Shown in pieces: positions 47,864-59,000 of a stretch of DNA of 64,000 nt; position 1 is the first letter of the stretch; every line of letters starts with the position of its first letter. Below the pieces are notes generated by a model. The model did not search any database and was not told where the DNA came from. It was given only the letters and a program-made list of their open reading frames with translations. Source of the stretch: Nostoc sp. 106C (lineage in GTDB: Bacteria; Cyanobacteriota; Cyanobacteriia; Cyanobacteriales; Nostocaceae); assembly GCF_002154725.1 (NCBI RefSeq), contig NZ_MTAW01000119.1:168821-232820 (forward strand), given 5' to 3'. The translations under genes were made by a program, and so were the position numbers.

Positions 47864-49174
47864 ACCTAGTTACCTCATCTGCACAATGGCTTTTTCTTAA
47901 TGGCTTTAACAATACAATATAAGTATTCCCATTAGTTAGTTTTTTCTAACTGGAATATGATTAGACTAATAAATAGATGAGCGTAAATAATTCTCCAAAT
48001 TTCAACTTTATTGAAAACTCTTGAGCAAAAATTAAAGAGTATTTACTTTCTGTTGCTGCACGTTCACGCGAGCTAGTCGATACCGCTCTCCCTTCGTCGG
48101 CAATAAATATTGTGACAATGAAAGATATTTGCAATTAATTTGCATACAGCTGTTACTGGATTTCACCCGCTTAAATTCCACTATACAATATGGCGATCGC
48201 ATCATCGATCCGCTTGCCAGCTTTCTGGAACATAATTATCAACTGGTTTGCAGAATTTGAGTTGAACCTAATTATCGGACTTACGTACTGTACAAATTGA
48301 GAATTATGTGCATTGACTAAACTGCAACTTTAGCGGTTTTTGTGAATAAAAATTTAAACAATCCTCATAATTTCCTCACTTTTTCTAGATATTCTGAACA
48401 TAAAGGTTTTAACAAAGGTGAACTCATGCATCCCAAATGGCTATAGCCAAAACTTGGGCTTAATACACATAAACAACTCCTTGACAATAATTAACAATTA
48501 TTATGTATATTTATCACATTTTATGGTAAATTTCTTTATTTCTTTTAGTAGAGGACTGCTGACTATAAAAACAGTTAATCTTTTAGAACCTTTGCTTCAA
48601 TGCTTAATAGTTATTACATTTATTGTCCGAAAATTACAAAATATGTTTCTACCCATCCCCTTACTAGAAAAGCAAACTCAAGTGTTAACAAGAGCTAAAA
48701 AGAAAGGTGATTCAGTAATAATTAAGCAAAATGAGTAATTACCAAATTCAAAAGATAGAAATAATGGTAGCAAATTATATTTAAAATTATTAGAACAATT
48801 GTTATGTAAAAGCTATTTATTTTTTCGTGTAAATATTAGGAAAAATATTTGTAATTTACAATCAATTTCAATAAAAGATATCTTAAAATTATCGATAAGT
48901 TGTTAATAATTTACTTTTATAAAGATAAACCAGTATTTTTAGAAATCAATAGACAGCAATTCAAATTTAAAAAACTGTTGAGTAAAGATTTATATTTTGT
49001 TATGAAAAACACAAATTATACGAATATTTTCAATTCTAATCTAAGAAAGTGAGAAAAAATCATAAAAAATCGGATAAAGTTTAAAAATGGTTGATTTTGA
49101 AAAATAAAGCTTAAAATCAGCTTTATAAACCAAATTTCAAATTTAATACGGCAATAAACTTTTTCTTACAGCCT
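47864..49174. other. 1.3-kb AT-rich gap between hybrid kinase and NB-ARC gene
   Basis: I see no gene I would support. A one-ended remnant of the GGACTTACG element lies near 48277. The last 500 bp are strongly AT-rich with poly-A and poly-T runs and probably hold the promoter of the NB-ARC/WD40 gene. A 106-codon ORF at 48418-48738 lacks coding character. Confidence 0.45.
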
Positions 49175-52100
49175 GTGGGAGCAATAGATTTGACGTTTGA
49201 GCAAGCAATGCTGGTTTTAGATCAAGTGTTACAGCAAAAGCATTTAAGTAACATTCAAGAGCTAGTGCTGCGTCAGTCTTGGGAAGGATATACTTATGCA
49301 CAGATTGCTGAAAGCTCTGGCTATGACGATGATTATATCCGAGATGTGGGGTATCGATTATGGCAGACTCTCTCAAAGGCCTTAGGAGAAAATATCAATA
49401 AAAGTAATATTAAATCTGTGTTGAGACGGCGTTATTCTAGTCTCCCCCAAGCAGAGTCACAAATACTGACTCCAGTAATAAGCGAAACTCCGAAGACACA
49501 ACCACACCAAGATTGGGGAGAAGCAATAGATGTATCTATCTTTTATGGTCGCACGGCAGAACAAGCAAAGCTACAAGAATGGATTGTTAAGGAAAAATGT
49601 CGTTTGGTAGCGCTGCTAGGTATGGGAGGAATTGGTAAAACAGCTTTGTCTGTGAAATTAGCAGAACAACTACAGGACAATTTTGATTACGTAATTTGGC
49701 GCAGTCTGCGAAATGCGCCACCTATAGTTGAGCTACTAAAGGGAATAATTTTATTTGTTTCTGATCAGCAGGAAGTAAATTTACCAGATGCTATAGATAG
49801 TCAAATTTCTTGCTTGATGAACTATCTGTCCTCCCAACGTTGTTTGATAGTGCTAGATAATGTTGAATCGATTTTAGAAAGTGGCAAAAGATCCGGTTGC
49901 TATCGTTCTGGATATGAAGGATACGGGCAAATTTTTCGACGGGTAGGAGATGAACGCCATCAAAGTTGTTTAGTATTTACTAGCCGGGAAAAACCAATTG
50001 GTTTCGCAGCAAGAGAAGGGGAAAGCTTACCAGTGCGATCGCTACAACTGACTGGTTTGTTACAAACAGAAGCACAGCAAATTTTGGCAACCAAAGGACT
50101 AGTGACTTCAGCGGCTGAATGTAAAAAATTAATTCAATGCTATACAGGTAATCCCCTAGCTTTAAAAATTGTTGCAACCACAATTCAGCGCTTATTTGAT
50201 GGAAATGTTGGACAATTTCTCCAGCAGGCTCCTGTGGTTTTTGGTGATATTGGGCAGATATTAGAGCAACAGTTTAATCGTCTATCTGCCAACGAAAAGC
50301 AAGTGATGTATTGGCTAGCAATCAAACGACAATGGGTAAAGCTTACAGAATTAGAAGAAGATATTGTACCACCCATCTCTAGACGAGAATTACTAGAAGT
50401 GCTGTTATCTTTGCAAGGGCGATCGCTCATTGAACAGCAATCAGGCAGCTATACCCAACAACCTGTAGTCATGGAATACATGACTGACAAACTGATTCAA
50501 CAAGTTTGCAGTGAAATCGTCACTGGGAAAATTGAATTATTCAATGCCTACGCTTTGATAGAAGCTACGGCTAAAGATTATGTCAGTGAAAGTCAGAAAC
50601 GGGTGATTTTGGAACCGATATTGAGTCGGTTAAAAACTAGCTTGAAAAACCCAGCAGCAACTGAGAGGCGGCTAATAGAAATTATTGCTATACTACGGGA
50701 AAAATTTTCCACAAAACCAGGATACGCTGGTGGTAATACAATTAACTTACTACGACAACTAAAAGTTGATTTTACAGGATGGGATTTTTCTGGTTTAACT
50801 ATCTGGCAGGCTTACCTCAAAGATGTGAGTTTGCATAGAGTCAACTTGAGCAACACCGATTTAAAAAAATCAGCTTTTAATGAGGCTCTAGTCAAAATCG
50901 TTGCGGTAGAATTCAGCCCTGATGGTAAGTTGCTGGCTACTGGTGATGTCAATGGCAGAGTCAACTTGTGGAATCTAGAAGATAGTCAACAACTGGGAAG
51001 TTTTGAGGGGCATACTGGCTGGGTTTGGCAAGCTAAATTCAGCAAAGATGGCAAAACTCTAGCAAGTTGCTGTGAAAATGGCATGATTAAACTTTGGGAT
51101 CTCAAAACAGGGCAATGTCTGCATACTATACAAAACCATACAATACACAGTTGGTTATCGAGTTTTAGTCCAGATAACACCCTATTAGCTTGTGGTAGAA
51201 CAGACCAAACAATCAAACTTTGGGATATTTGCAGTGGTCAGTGCGTAAGAACACTGCAAAGACAGGTAAAAATGATTGGTCCAGTGGCCTTTAGTCCTGA
51301 TGGGCAAATTCTCGCCAGTGGTGGTGAAGATACAACAGTAAAACTCTGGGATGTGAATACAGGTGAATGTCTGTATAGTATGGATGGACACAATCAAGCA
51401 ATTTGGTCAGTTAGCTTTAGTCCTAATGGCAAAATTCTTGCCAGTGGAAGTGAAGACAAAACCGTAAAACTTTGGGATGTCAGCACGGGTAAATGCTGGA
51501 AGACTTTACAAGGACTGCACATCGAATTAGCTTGGTCAATTGCGTTTAGTCCTGATAGTCAAACTTTAGCGATCGCAGGTGAAGCCTCTGTGATTAGTTT
51601 ATGGGATGTGAATACAGGAAAGTGCATTAAAACTCTCTCAGGACATAACGCTCGTATATGGTCAATTAGCTTCAGCCCTAATGGAAAAACTCTCGCCAGT
51701 GGTGGTGACGACCAAAGTATTAAGTTATGGCAAGTTTCTACAGGACGATGTATCCAGACTTTACAAGGATACCCAAGTTTTATTGGCTCAGTTGCTTTTA
51801 GTCCAGATGGTCAATACTTAGCTGGTAACACAGGCTACACTGTTAGAGTCTGGGATCTTGCTAATGATAATTCTCTAACAAGCTTTTATGGCCATACTCG
51901 CGACGTTATGGGCTTAGCTTACAGCATTGATGCGCAAACCTTAGTAAGTGGTAGCCTAGATGGTACAATTCGGTTTTGGAATCTCAGTAACAGGCAGTGT
52001 CTAAAAATCTTAGAAGAACATACTGGGATGATTTTTTCTCTAACCTATAGTCCCGATGGTCAAACTCTAGCTAGTGGTAGTGCAGACAAAAGTATCAAAA

Positions 52101-52738
52101 TCTGGGATGGGGCAACTGGAAAATGTCTCAAAACTTTAGAAGGTCATACAGGCTGGGTATTTTCAGTTGATTGGAGCGCTAATGGCAAATTTTTAGCCAG
52201 TATTAGTGAAGATAGTATTAATTTATGGGATGTTACAACAGGGCAAATCCTTCAGGTATTGGCAGGACGCTACTCGTTTGTTGGGCCAATTGCCTTCAGT
52301 CCCAACAGTCAAGTCGTAGTTACTGGAGATCTAGAATACAGGATTCAATTTTGGGATATTACCACAGGAAATTGTTGGCAAACATTGCAGGGACACACAT
52401 CCACTGTCACCGATGTCAAGTTTAGTCCTAACGGCGATCTTCTTGCTAGTGCTAGCCGCGATCAAACTATTAAGCTCTGGGATAGCCAGACAGGAGAATG
52501 TTTGAAAACACTGGCAGGGCACAGTAATTGGATCTGGGCGATCGCCTTTCATCCTAACGGAAAAATTCTTGCCAGTGGCTCTCAAGATGAGACAATTCGG
52601 CTTTGGGATATTGCCACAGGAGAATGTTTGCAGATTTTGCGATCGCCCCGTCCTTATGAAGGTATGAAAATTCAAGGCGTTACAGGTTTAGGTACAGTCC
52701 AGAAAGAGATTTTGAAAATTCTCGGAGCAGTTGAATAA
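49175..52738 (+). CDS. NB-ARC (STAND) protein with 14 WD40 repeats
   Basis: This 1187-residue protein has an N-terminal helix-turn-helix-like domain at about 5-75 (TFEQAMLVLDQVL, YTYAQIAESSGYDDDYIRDV) of the vWA-MoxR-associated type. An NB-ARC ATPase follows with Walker A LGMGGIGKT at 148-156 and Walker B CLIVLDNVES near 228. A winged-helix region and a short pentapeptide-like linker (LHRVNLSNTDLKKSAF) come next. Fourteen WD40 repeats then run to the end (pattern AFSPDGQILASGGEDTTVKL), enough for two seven-bladed propellers. The start is GTG at 49175; a TTG at 49190 with GGGAG upstream is an alternative. The architecture is that of APAF-1-like sensor ATPases, in which the repeats sense a ligand. 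The output is unknown, since no effector enzyme domain is present. Confidence 0.92.
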   Translation: MGAIDLTFEQAMLVLDQVLQQKHLSNIQELVLRQSWEGYTYAQIAESSGYDDDYIRDVGYRLWQTLSKALGENINKSNIKSVLRRRYSSLPQAESQILTPVISETPKTQPHQDWGEAIDVSIFYGRTAEQAKLQEWIVKEKCRLVALLGMGGIGKTALSVKLAEQLQDNFDYVIWRSLRNAPPIVELLKGIILFVSDQQEVNLPDAIDSQISCLMNYLSSQRCLIVLDNVESILESGKRSGCYRSGYEGYGQIFRRVGDERHQSCLVFTSREKPIGFAAREGESLPVRSLQLTGLLQTEAQQILATKGLVTSAAECKKLIQCYTGNPLALKIVATTIQRLFDGNVGQFLQQAPVVFGDIGQILEQQFNRLSANEKQVMYWLAIKRQWVKLTELEEDIVPPISRRELLEVLLSLQGRSLIEQQSGSYTQQPVVMEYMTDKLIQQVCSEIVTGKIELFNAYALIEATAKDYVSESQKRVILEPILSRLKTSLKNPAATERRLIEIIAILREKFSTKPGYAGGNTINLLRQLKVDFTGWDFSGLTIWQAYLKDVSLHRVNLSNTDLKKSAFNEALVKIVAVEFSPDGKLLATGDVNGRVNLWNLEDSQQLGSFEGHTGWVWQAKFSKDGKTLASCCENGMIKLWDLKTGQCLHTIQNHTIHSWLSSFSPDNTLLACGRTDQTIKLWDICSGQCVRTLQRQVKMIGPVAFSPDGQILASGGEDTTVKLWDVNTGECLYSMDGHNQAIWSVSFSPNGKILASGSEDKTVKLWDVSTGKCWKTLQGLHIELAWSIAFSPDSQTLAIAGEASVISLWDVNTGKCIKTLSGHNARIWSISFSPNGKTLASGGDDQSIKLWQVSTGRCIQTLQGYPSFIGSVAFSPDGQYLAGNTGYTVRVWDLANDNSLTSFYGHTRDVMGLAYSIDAQTLVSGSLDGTIRFWNLSNRQCLKILEEHTGMIFSLTYSPDGQTLASGSADKSIKIWDGATGKCLKTLEGHTGWVFSVDWSANGKFLASISEDSINLWDVTTGQILQVLAGRYSFVGPIAFSPNSQVVVTGDLEYRIQFWDITTGNCWQTLQGHTSTVTDVKFSPNGDLLASASRDQTIKLWDSQTGECLKTLAGHSNWIWAIAFHPNGKILASGSQDETIRLWDIATGECLQILRSPRPYEGMKIQGVTGLGTVQKEILKILGAVE

Positions 52739-52747
52739 ATCGCGTAC

Positions 52748-53037
52748 CGACTTGAGTGAAGTGGCGTTTGAACTCAGTGAAACCCAACAATTACAAGACT
52801 TTGAAGTGTTGGGTTGAGGAACGAAACCGAATGGCACTAAGTTTAGTTACTTGTTGAGGCAAGCTGGGGGAGCGGGGGGAGACAAAAAAACAAGTGTATT
52901 CTTGGGTTTTATAGTATTAAGAGTTACTAAAAATTACTCTTTACTTCCCCAGCCTCCTCAGCTCCCCCAGCTTATCTTCGTGACATTCGGAACGAAACCC
53001 AACCTACATCCACATCATATTTTTTGTGAAATGGTAT
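52748..53037. repeat. 186-bp palindromic element, copy 3, truncated and interrupted
   Basis: On the minus strand it begins ATACCATTTCACAAAAAAT (53037) and follows the plan of copies 1 and 2, but it is cut short after GACTTGAGTGAAGTGG and interrupted by a 164-bp insertion. Its first loop reads TCGTTCCTC, the inverse of copies 1 and 2. Its second loop matches copy 2. Confidence 0.8.
52827..52990. mobile_element. 164-bp non-autonomous element with 7-bp target duplication
   Basis: The ends are CCGAATGGCACTAAG and CTTCGTGACATTCGG, imperfect inverted repeats. The insertion is flanked on both sides by the 7-bp direct repeat AACGAAA. The interior holds a further inverted pair, AAGCTGGGGGAGC/GCTCCCCCAGCTT, and has no ORF. 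It has inserted into copy 3 of the 186-bp element family, which shows the order of events. Confidence 0.75.
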
Positions 53038-53050
53038 CACTCCTGAATCC

Positions 53051-56000
53051 CTAGCGGGGAGGGGATTCAGGGATGGGATTGTTTGAAGTTCCATGTTCTA
53101 TTTGTGGTAAAACAGCAGTCAATTTAACCATAATAGGAAGTACTATCGTAAATTTTGTTCCTTGTCCTAGAACAGAGTCCACCTTGAGGGTTCCCCCATG
53201 TCGCTCAACGACAATTTGGCGAGCGATCGCCAATCCTAATCCTGTTCCTTTGCCTACTGGCTTAGTGGTGAACAGATAATCAAAGATTTTTTGCTTGACT
53301 TCCTCTGTCATACCTAGACCATTGTCTGTAATCTGAATCAAAACATGCTGTTCATCTTCAGCTAGACGAGTTTGAATTGTAATTTGATTGGGATTTACTT
53401 GGATGTTTGCAAAACTGCGTCCGGTGTTCGACTCCTCTAATGCATCGATCGCATTTGCCAGTAGGTTCATAAATACCTGATTTAGCTGTCCTGGAAAACA
53501 TTCAATTGGGGGTAAATTGCCGTAGTCCTTCACTACCTCAATCGCTGGACGATTTTGATTAGGTTTTAAGCGGTGTTTGAGAATTAAGATGGTGCTATCA
53601 ATGCCTTCGTGGAGATTGAAAGCAACTTTGCAATCGCGATCGGCTCTGGAAAAAGTGCGGAGACTAGTACTAATTTCACGGATGCGATCGACTCCTAATT
53701 TCATCGAGTTGATTAATTTAGGTAAATCTTCCCGTAAATACTCCAGATCAATTTCTTTGATTTTAACCTTAAGAACCGTATCTGGATTTGGTAATTTTTC
53801 TTGATATATGTCAATTAGCCCAAACAAGTCTTGGACATAATTTTGAGCAGGATCAAGGTTACCAGCAATAAAGCTGACGGGATTGTTAATTTCATGAGCA
53901 ATCCCTGCAACCAGATTCCCCAGTGCTGACATCTTCTCATTTTGTACTAATTGAAGTTGGGTTTCTTGCAGATGCTGAAGGGTTTGTTCTAGTTGGGTTG
54001 CTTGCTGGCGAGTTTTAATTAGCAACTCTGTCTGCTTGAGTGCAACCCCTATTTGTACCGCAATTTGCCGAGCAAATTGAATCTCAGAAGTTTGCCAATT
54101 ACGGGGTTGGTCGCATTGGTGAATACAAAGTAAACCCCAAAGTTCGTCATCTTGCATAATTGGCACAACTAGTGATGCTCTGATCTGAAATTGCGCCAAA
54201 ATTGCCCGATGGCATTCCAGCACATCAGCTATTTGGATATCAGCTATTGCACAGAAGCGTCCCTGCTTATAAAGGGTTGCGTAATTTTCACCAAAGCAAT
54301 GATCCTGAATTTTAACAGCTAAGGCAGAAGGAAATGCAGATAATACATCTTCGGCAATAAATTCACCGTATTCGTACCCCGAGTCGAGATGAAACTGATA
54401 GATACCGACTCGATCTGCATTCAGAATGCGACGAATATTTTGGGTGACAGCACTAAAAATAGCATCTAAATCTAAAGACTCTCGGATTTGAGTAACAGCA
54501 TTAAACAAAGTTTTCTGTTGGGCAAGCGATCGCTCCAATTGTTGAGCATAAGTCTGAGCTTGCTGATAGAGACGGGCATTTTCTAAGGCGATCGCTGCTT
54601 GGGTACAGAGCAAATTGATGATTTCGACGCGATCGCTTGTAAATACCCCAGCCGTCAAGCTATTCTCCAAATACAAAATTCCCAACAGTTTGCCTTGATA
54701 ATTAATCGGCGTACAAAACAAACTCTTGGGTTGTTGGCGAATGATGTAAGCATCAGCCATCAATGAAGGAGAGATAGTTGCATTAATTACAATCGAGGGT
54801 TGTAGGCTGCGTTTAACGCTGTTGATCAATGATATAGGCAAATCCTGCGAATCTTCCAGAGGCAGCGATCGCATAATTGTTGATGACTGCCCAACTGTAG
54901 TAATTGCCTCAATTAGCAACTTTTCTTCTTCGAGTAGTAGCAATGCACATTTATCTGCGCCAGCATTTTCAATCAATACATTCAGCAATGTAACCAGCAA
55001 CTGATCGAGATGAATTTCACTAGAAAGGGTCTGGGAAGCTTTAAAAAGTGTTGCCAAATCGAGTATAGCTGACACACTAGTGGTGGCAGAAGTCGTGGAA
55101 TTATTAGGAATTACCTGAGATAAAGTGACTTTATCAACTGCACTAATTGTGAGATTAGGCATCAACTTGATCCGGTCTTGTTGCAGCACGGGAGCTAACA
55201 AACGCGGATAATTTCGTTCTAAATCCTTAACCTTGGCTTTTGCTCCCCAACGAGCATAGGCATAATAGGCATTAAGCAAATAATCCTGAGCTAGTTTTTC
55301 TTTGCCCCATGCCAAGTAAAATCGAGCTGCGAGTTCGTTAGCTAAAGCTTCTTCGTTATGATACTGATTTTCCTCAGCTAAGGTAATGGCAAGGTCATAA
55401 TACTCAATCGCCTCAGCTTTGTTGCCGAGAATCCGTTGCCGTTCTGCTTCCACTAAATAATATTTGTGCAAGTGATTTACTGGGACATGGCCAGCCCAGT
55501 TTTTCATCTTTTCTTGGTTGGCGATTACTCGTTGGTGAATGTTTTGTTGTTCTGCCTCAGAAACTTGAGAATAGATAGCTAAATGTCCGAGAGAATCATA
55601 AGTGTGAAAAACTGGCACTAGAAATAATCCTGTAGCACCACCCAAGTATTTTTCGATCGCGATCGCCGCTTCCAGTGCTAATTGAAACTGACCAAACCAA
55701 TAGCAGAGTAAAAGTTTGCTGACATAGAAATAGCACAGCGCCGTCTGATCACCTGCTTGCTCAATCTTGGGCAGCATTTGTTCTTGATCGAAGGCATCCC
55801 CAATTAGTTGCCATGCTTGCGGTGAATCGCCGAGCAAATTCAAAATCGCTTGCTGAAAAATAGTTAAATGGCTGAGAAGTCCTTCTTGTTTGAGTTGAGT
55901 TAGTTGCACGCGAAAGGCAGCACTCTCACGGCTTAAATCGCCCAATTCTTTGCCGACAAACCATGAATGCATAACATAAACAAATGCACAAATAGCTGCC

Positions 56001-59000
56001 GATTCTAAATCTCCTGTTTCCAGCCCACTTTGATAGCCTTCTCTGAGAAACGGTAAAGTGTCCCTAAGTGGTTCTTTCCAATGCCAGACACTACATTGAA
56101 CTCCCACATAAGCTCTAGCGACCATTTCTTTGGCATTGAGTTGTTCGAGCAACAAATGTGCCAACTGTCCAAACTGATAGCCACGATCAATTTCTCCCAT
56201 CACCCCACATAGCATTAATCCATAGTAGGCATAACCATTAGCTGAGTATGAAATATTGCCATACTGAACTGATAAATTTACCTGTTCAAGGATAATAAAT
56301 GGTAAAAGAGTTGGCGCAGCAACATAAGCAGAAGAAGAAACACCAGTAAGAATTCTAATAGCAGCTAACTTTTCCGGCTCCTGCATTTGGGGTAGAGTAA
56401 TTAAATCTAATGGTTGTCTGCCTGCCAAGATAGAGTTTGTCGTAGCACATGCTTGGCCAATATCTAATTCCCTAGGTTGCTTGGGAAAACTAATTCCTAA
56501 ATATTCCAAAATTTCTAGGGCAATCTGCACTGCTTCGAGAAATTGATGTTGGGCTTGAGCCGCTTGAATTTTGATTTCATAGACTTTCACCTTATCCAAC
56601 AAAGAGCTAGCCTGTTCTAAAATGACTGCCGCCAATTGTGTCATTTGCTCCAGATTGCCGCTTAAATAAGCAACTTCGGTAGCGGCTTCGTAAAGTGCCA
56701 AGGTGAGCGCGTAGTGTGTTTGCCAGCGCTGTTGTGGTAACAAGTCGATGCCAGTAAGGAAATGCTCAGATGCGGCTGTGTAGGCAGTAGAAGCTCTTGC
56801 TTTGCGTCCGGCTTTGAGATTGAGTTGGGCGAGTTCAATCTGCTGTGTTTCCTCACTGATGAGATTTTTACCAATATTTAATTGGCTGACAATCTCAAAC
56901 AGTTTCTCGTCTTGTTGGGCAACGGTTGTATTATTCAGTAGTAATTGCCCAATTTTCAAGTGAGTCGCTTGTTTTTGCTCGTCTGGGATTAAAGTATAGG
57001 CAGCCTGTTGGACGCGATCATGCAAAAATTTGTAAGAACAGGAGTTAGAATTTAAGCCAAAAAATTCTTCTGAATCTTGGTTCCTAGCTCCTGACTCCTC
57101 CTGGAAAAACTTATAAACCTCACTGGTTGGTAAAATCAATCCCTCTTGCAGCGCTTTCCACAAATCTACAGCAGTCTCAGCTAAAGATTTTTCATAAACA
57201 ATGGCAAGAGTTGCCAGGTCAAAAGAGTTACCAATGCAGGCAGCTAGTTGCAAAACCGATTGGGCGGCGCTGGGTAACTTTTGCAGCTGACGCGCCATAA
57301 ACTCGACAACATCATCGGTGAGTGTCAGTGCTTGAATTTGAACAATATCCCCTTGCCAATAACCCCGCTCGATATTAAAGGTAATGTATCCCTCTTCATA
57401 CAATGCCTTGAGAAATTGCGTAGCGAAAAAGGGATTGCCTTTAGTTTTTCGATATACCAATTCAGCCAAGGGCGCTGCTAGTGCTAGTGGACAACTGAAG
57501 GTATCGGCAATTAAATGGTTGAGGTCGGATAATTTGAGGGGAGTTAGGGTAATAGTGTTAATTATGGCTCCAGTGTTGCCAATGTCGTTTAGTGCCAGCA
57601 TCAGTGGATGAGCAGGGGAGACTTCATTATCTCGGTAGGCACCAATCAGCAACAGATAGCCAGTTTCTGTCTCACTCATCAGAGTTTGTATCAGCTGTAG
57701 TGATGCAGAGTCTGCCCATTGCAAATCATCCAGAAAAATCACCAGGGGATGTTCTGGGGTAGCGAGTACCTGAATAAACTTTTGGAACAGCAAATTGAAG
57801 CGATTTTGCGCTGCACTCCCAGAAAATTCTACAGCAGGAGGCTGTTTGCCAATAATCTGTTCGAGTTCAGGAATTACTTCAATAATCACCTGCCCGTTTT
57901 CACCCAAAGCAGAGAGAATTTTTGTCTGCCATTGCTTAAGTTCAGCATCTGTTTGAGTCAGCAGTTGCCCCATCAAGTCTCGTAATGCCAAAACAAACGC
58001 AGAAAAAGGAATGTTGCACTGATACTGGTCGAATTTACCTTTGATGAAGTAACCTCGTTGCCGCACAATTGGCTTGTGGATTTCGTTAACAACTGCGGTT
58101 TTGCCGATGCCGGAGAAACCCGCCACCAGCATGATTTCTGTACTACCATTACTGATGCGGTCAAAGGTTTGTAGAATATTTGCAACTTCAGTTGCACGAC
58201 CATAAAGTTTTTCGGGGATAAGGAAGCGATCGCACACATCACGCTGTCCTAATTCAAAAAATTCTATTTTTCCCTTTTGTTGGTATTGAACTAAGCAAAC
58301 TTCTAGATCGTGCTTCAGTCCTAAAGCACTTTGATAGCGGTCTTCCGCATTTTTCGCCATCAACTTCATTACTATATTTGAAATCACCTGCGGAATTTCT
58401 TCCCACCTGCCTCCTGCCTCTTTGAAGTTCCGATCGGAGGAAGCCTCGGTTCGGACTTCTCTGTGCCTCATGCCTTCTAATAATGGTGGTAATGGTTGTT
58501 TAGCAATATGACAGTGAATCAGTTCCATTGGATCGTTGGTTTTGAAGGGAAGTTGACCTGTGAGTAATTCAAAAAAAGTCACCCCTAACGAATAGAAATC
58601 ACTGCGATAATCAATACCTCGGTTCATGCGTCCAGTTTGTTCTGGAGAAAGGTAAGCGAGAGTACCTTCCAAAACTTGTGGATTTTTAATTTCTTGGGTT
58701 TCTCTCGGCAACAAAGAAGCAATACTGAAGTCAATTAGTTTAACTTGTTTTGTATATGGATGAATGATTATATTTGCTGGCTTAATATCTTTGTGGATCA
58801 CTCGATGCTGATAAAGTCCATTGAGAATGTTAGCTAGCTGAAGGGCGATCGCCAAAAATTCATCTACTTTTATTAGCTGTCCTTGAGTATATTTGCTAAG
58901 TGAAACGCCTCCAAAATCTTCCATCACTAGTGCATAACTATTGCAATGCCGTTCTAAACTGTAGGGTTGAACGACTCCAGGTAAATTAAGATTTTTGGCG

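Noticed and set aside
48418..48738. 106-codon ORF in the gap upstream of the NB-ARC gene
   Set aside because: AT-rich sequence with no ribosome-binding site, no recognisable motif and a composition like the noncoding DNA around it.
52827..52990. Reading the 164-bp insertion as a gene or regulatory RNA
   Set aside because: Inverted ends and the AACGAAA target duplication explain it better as a transposed element; there is no ORF.
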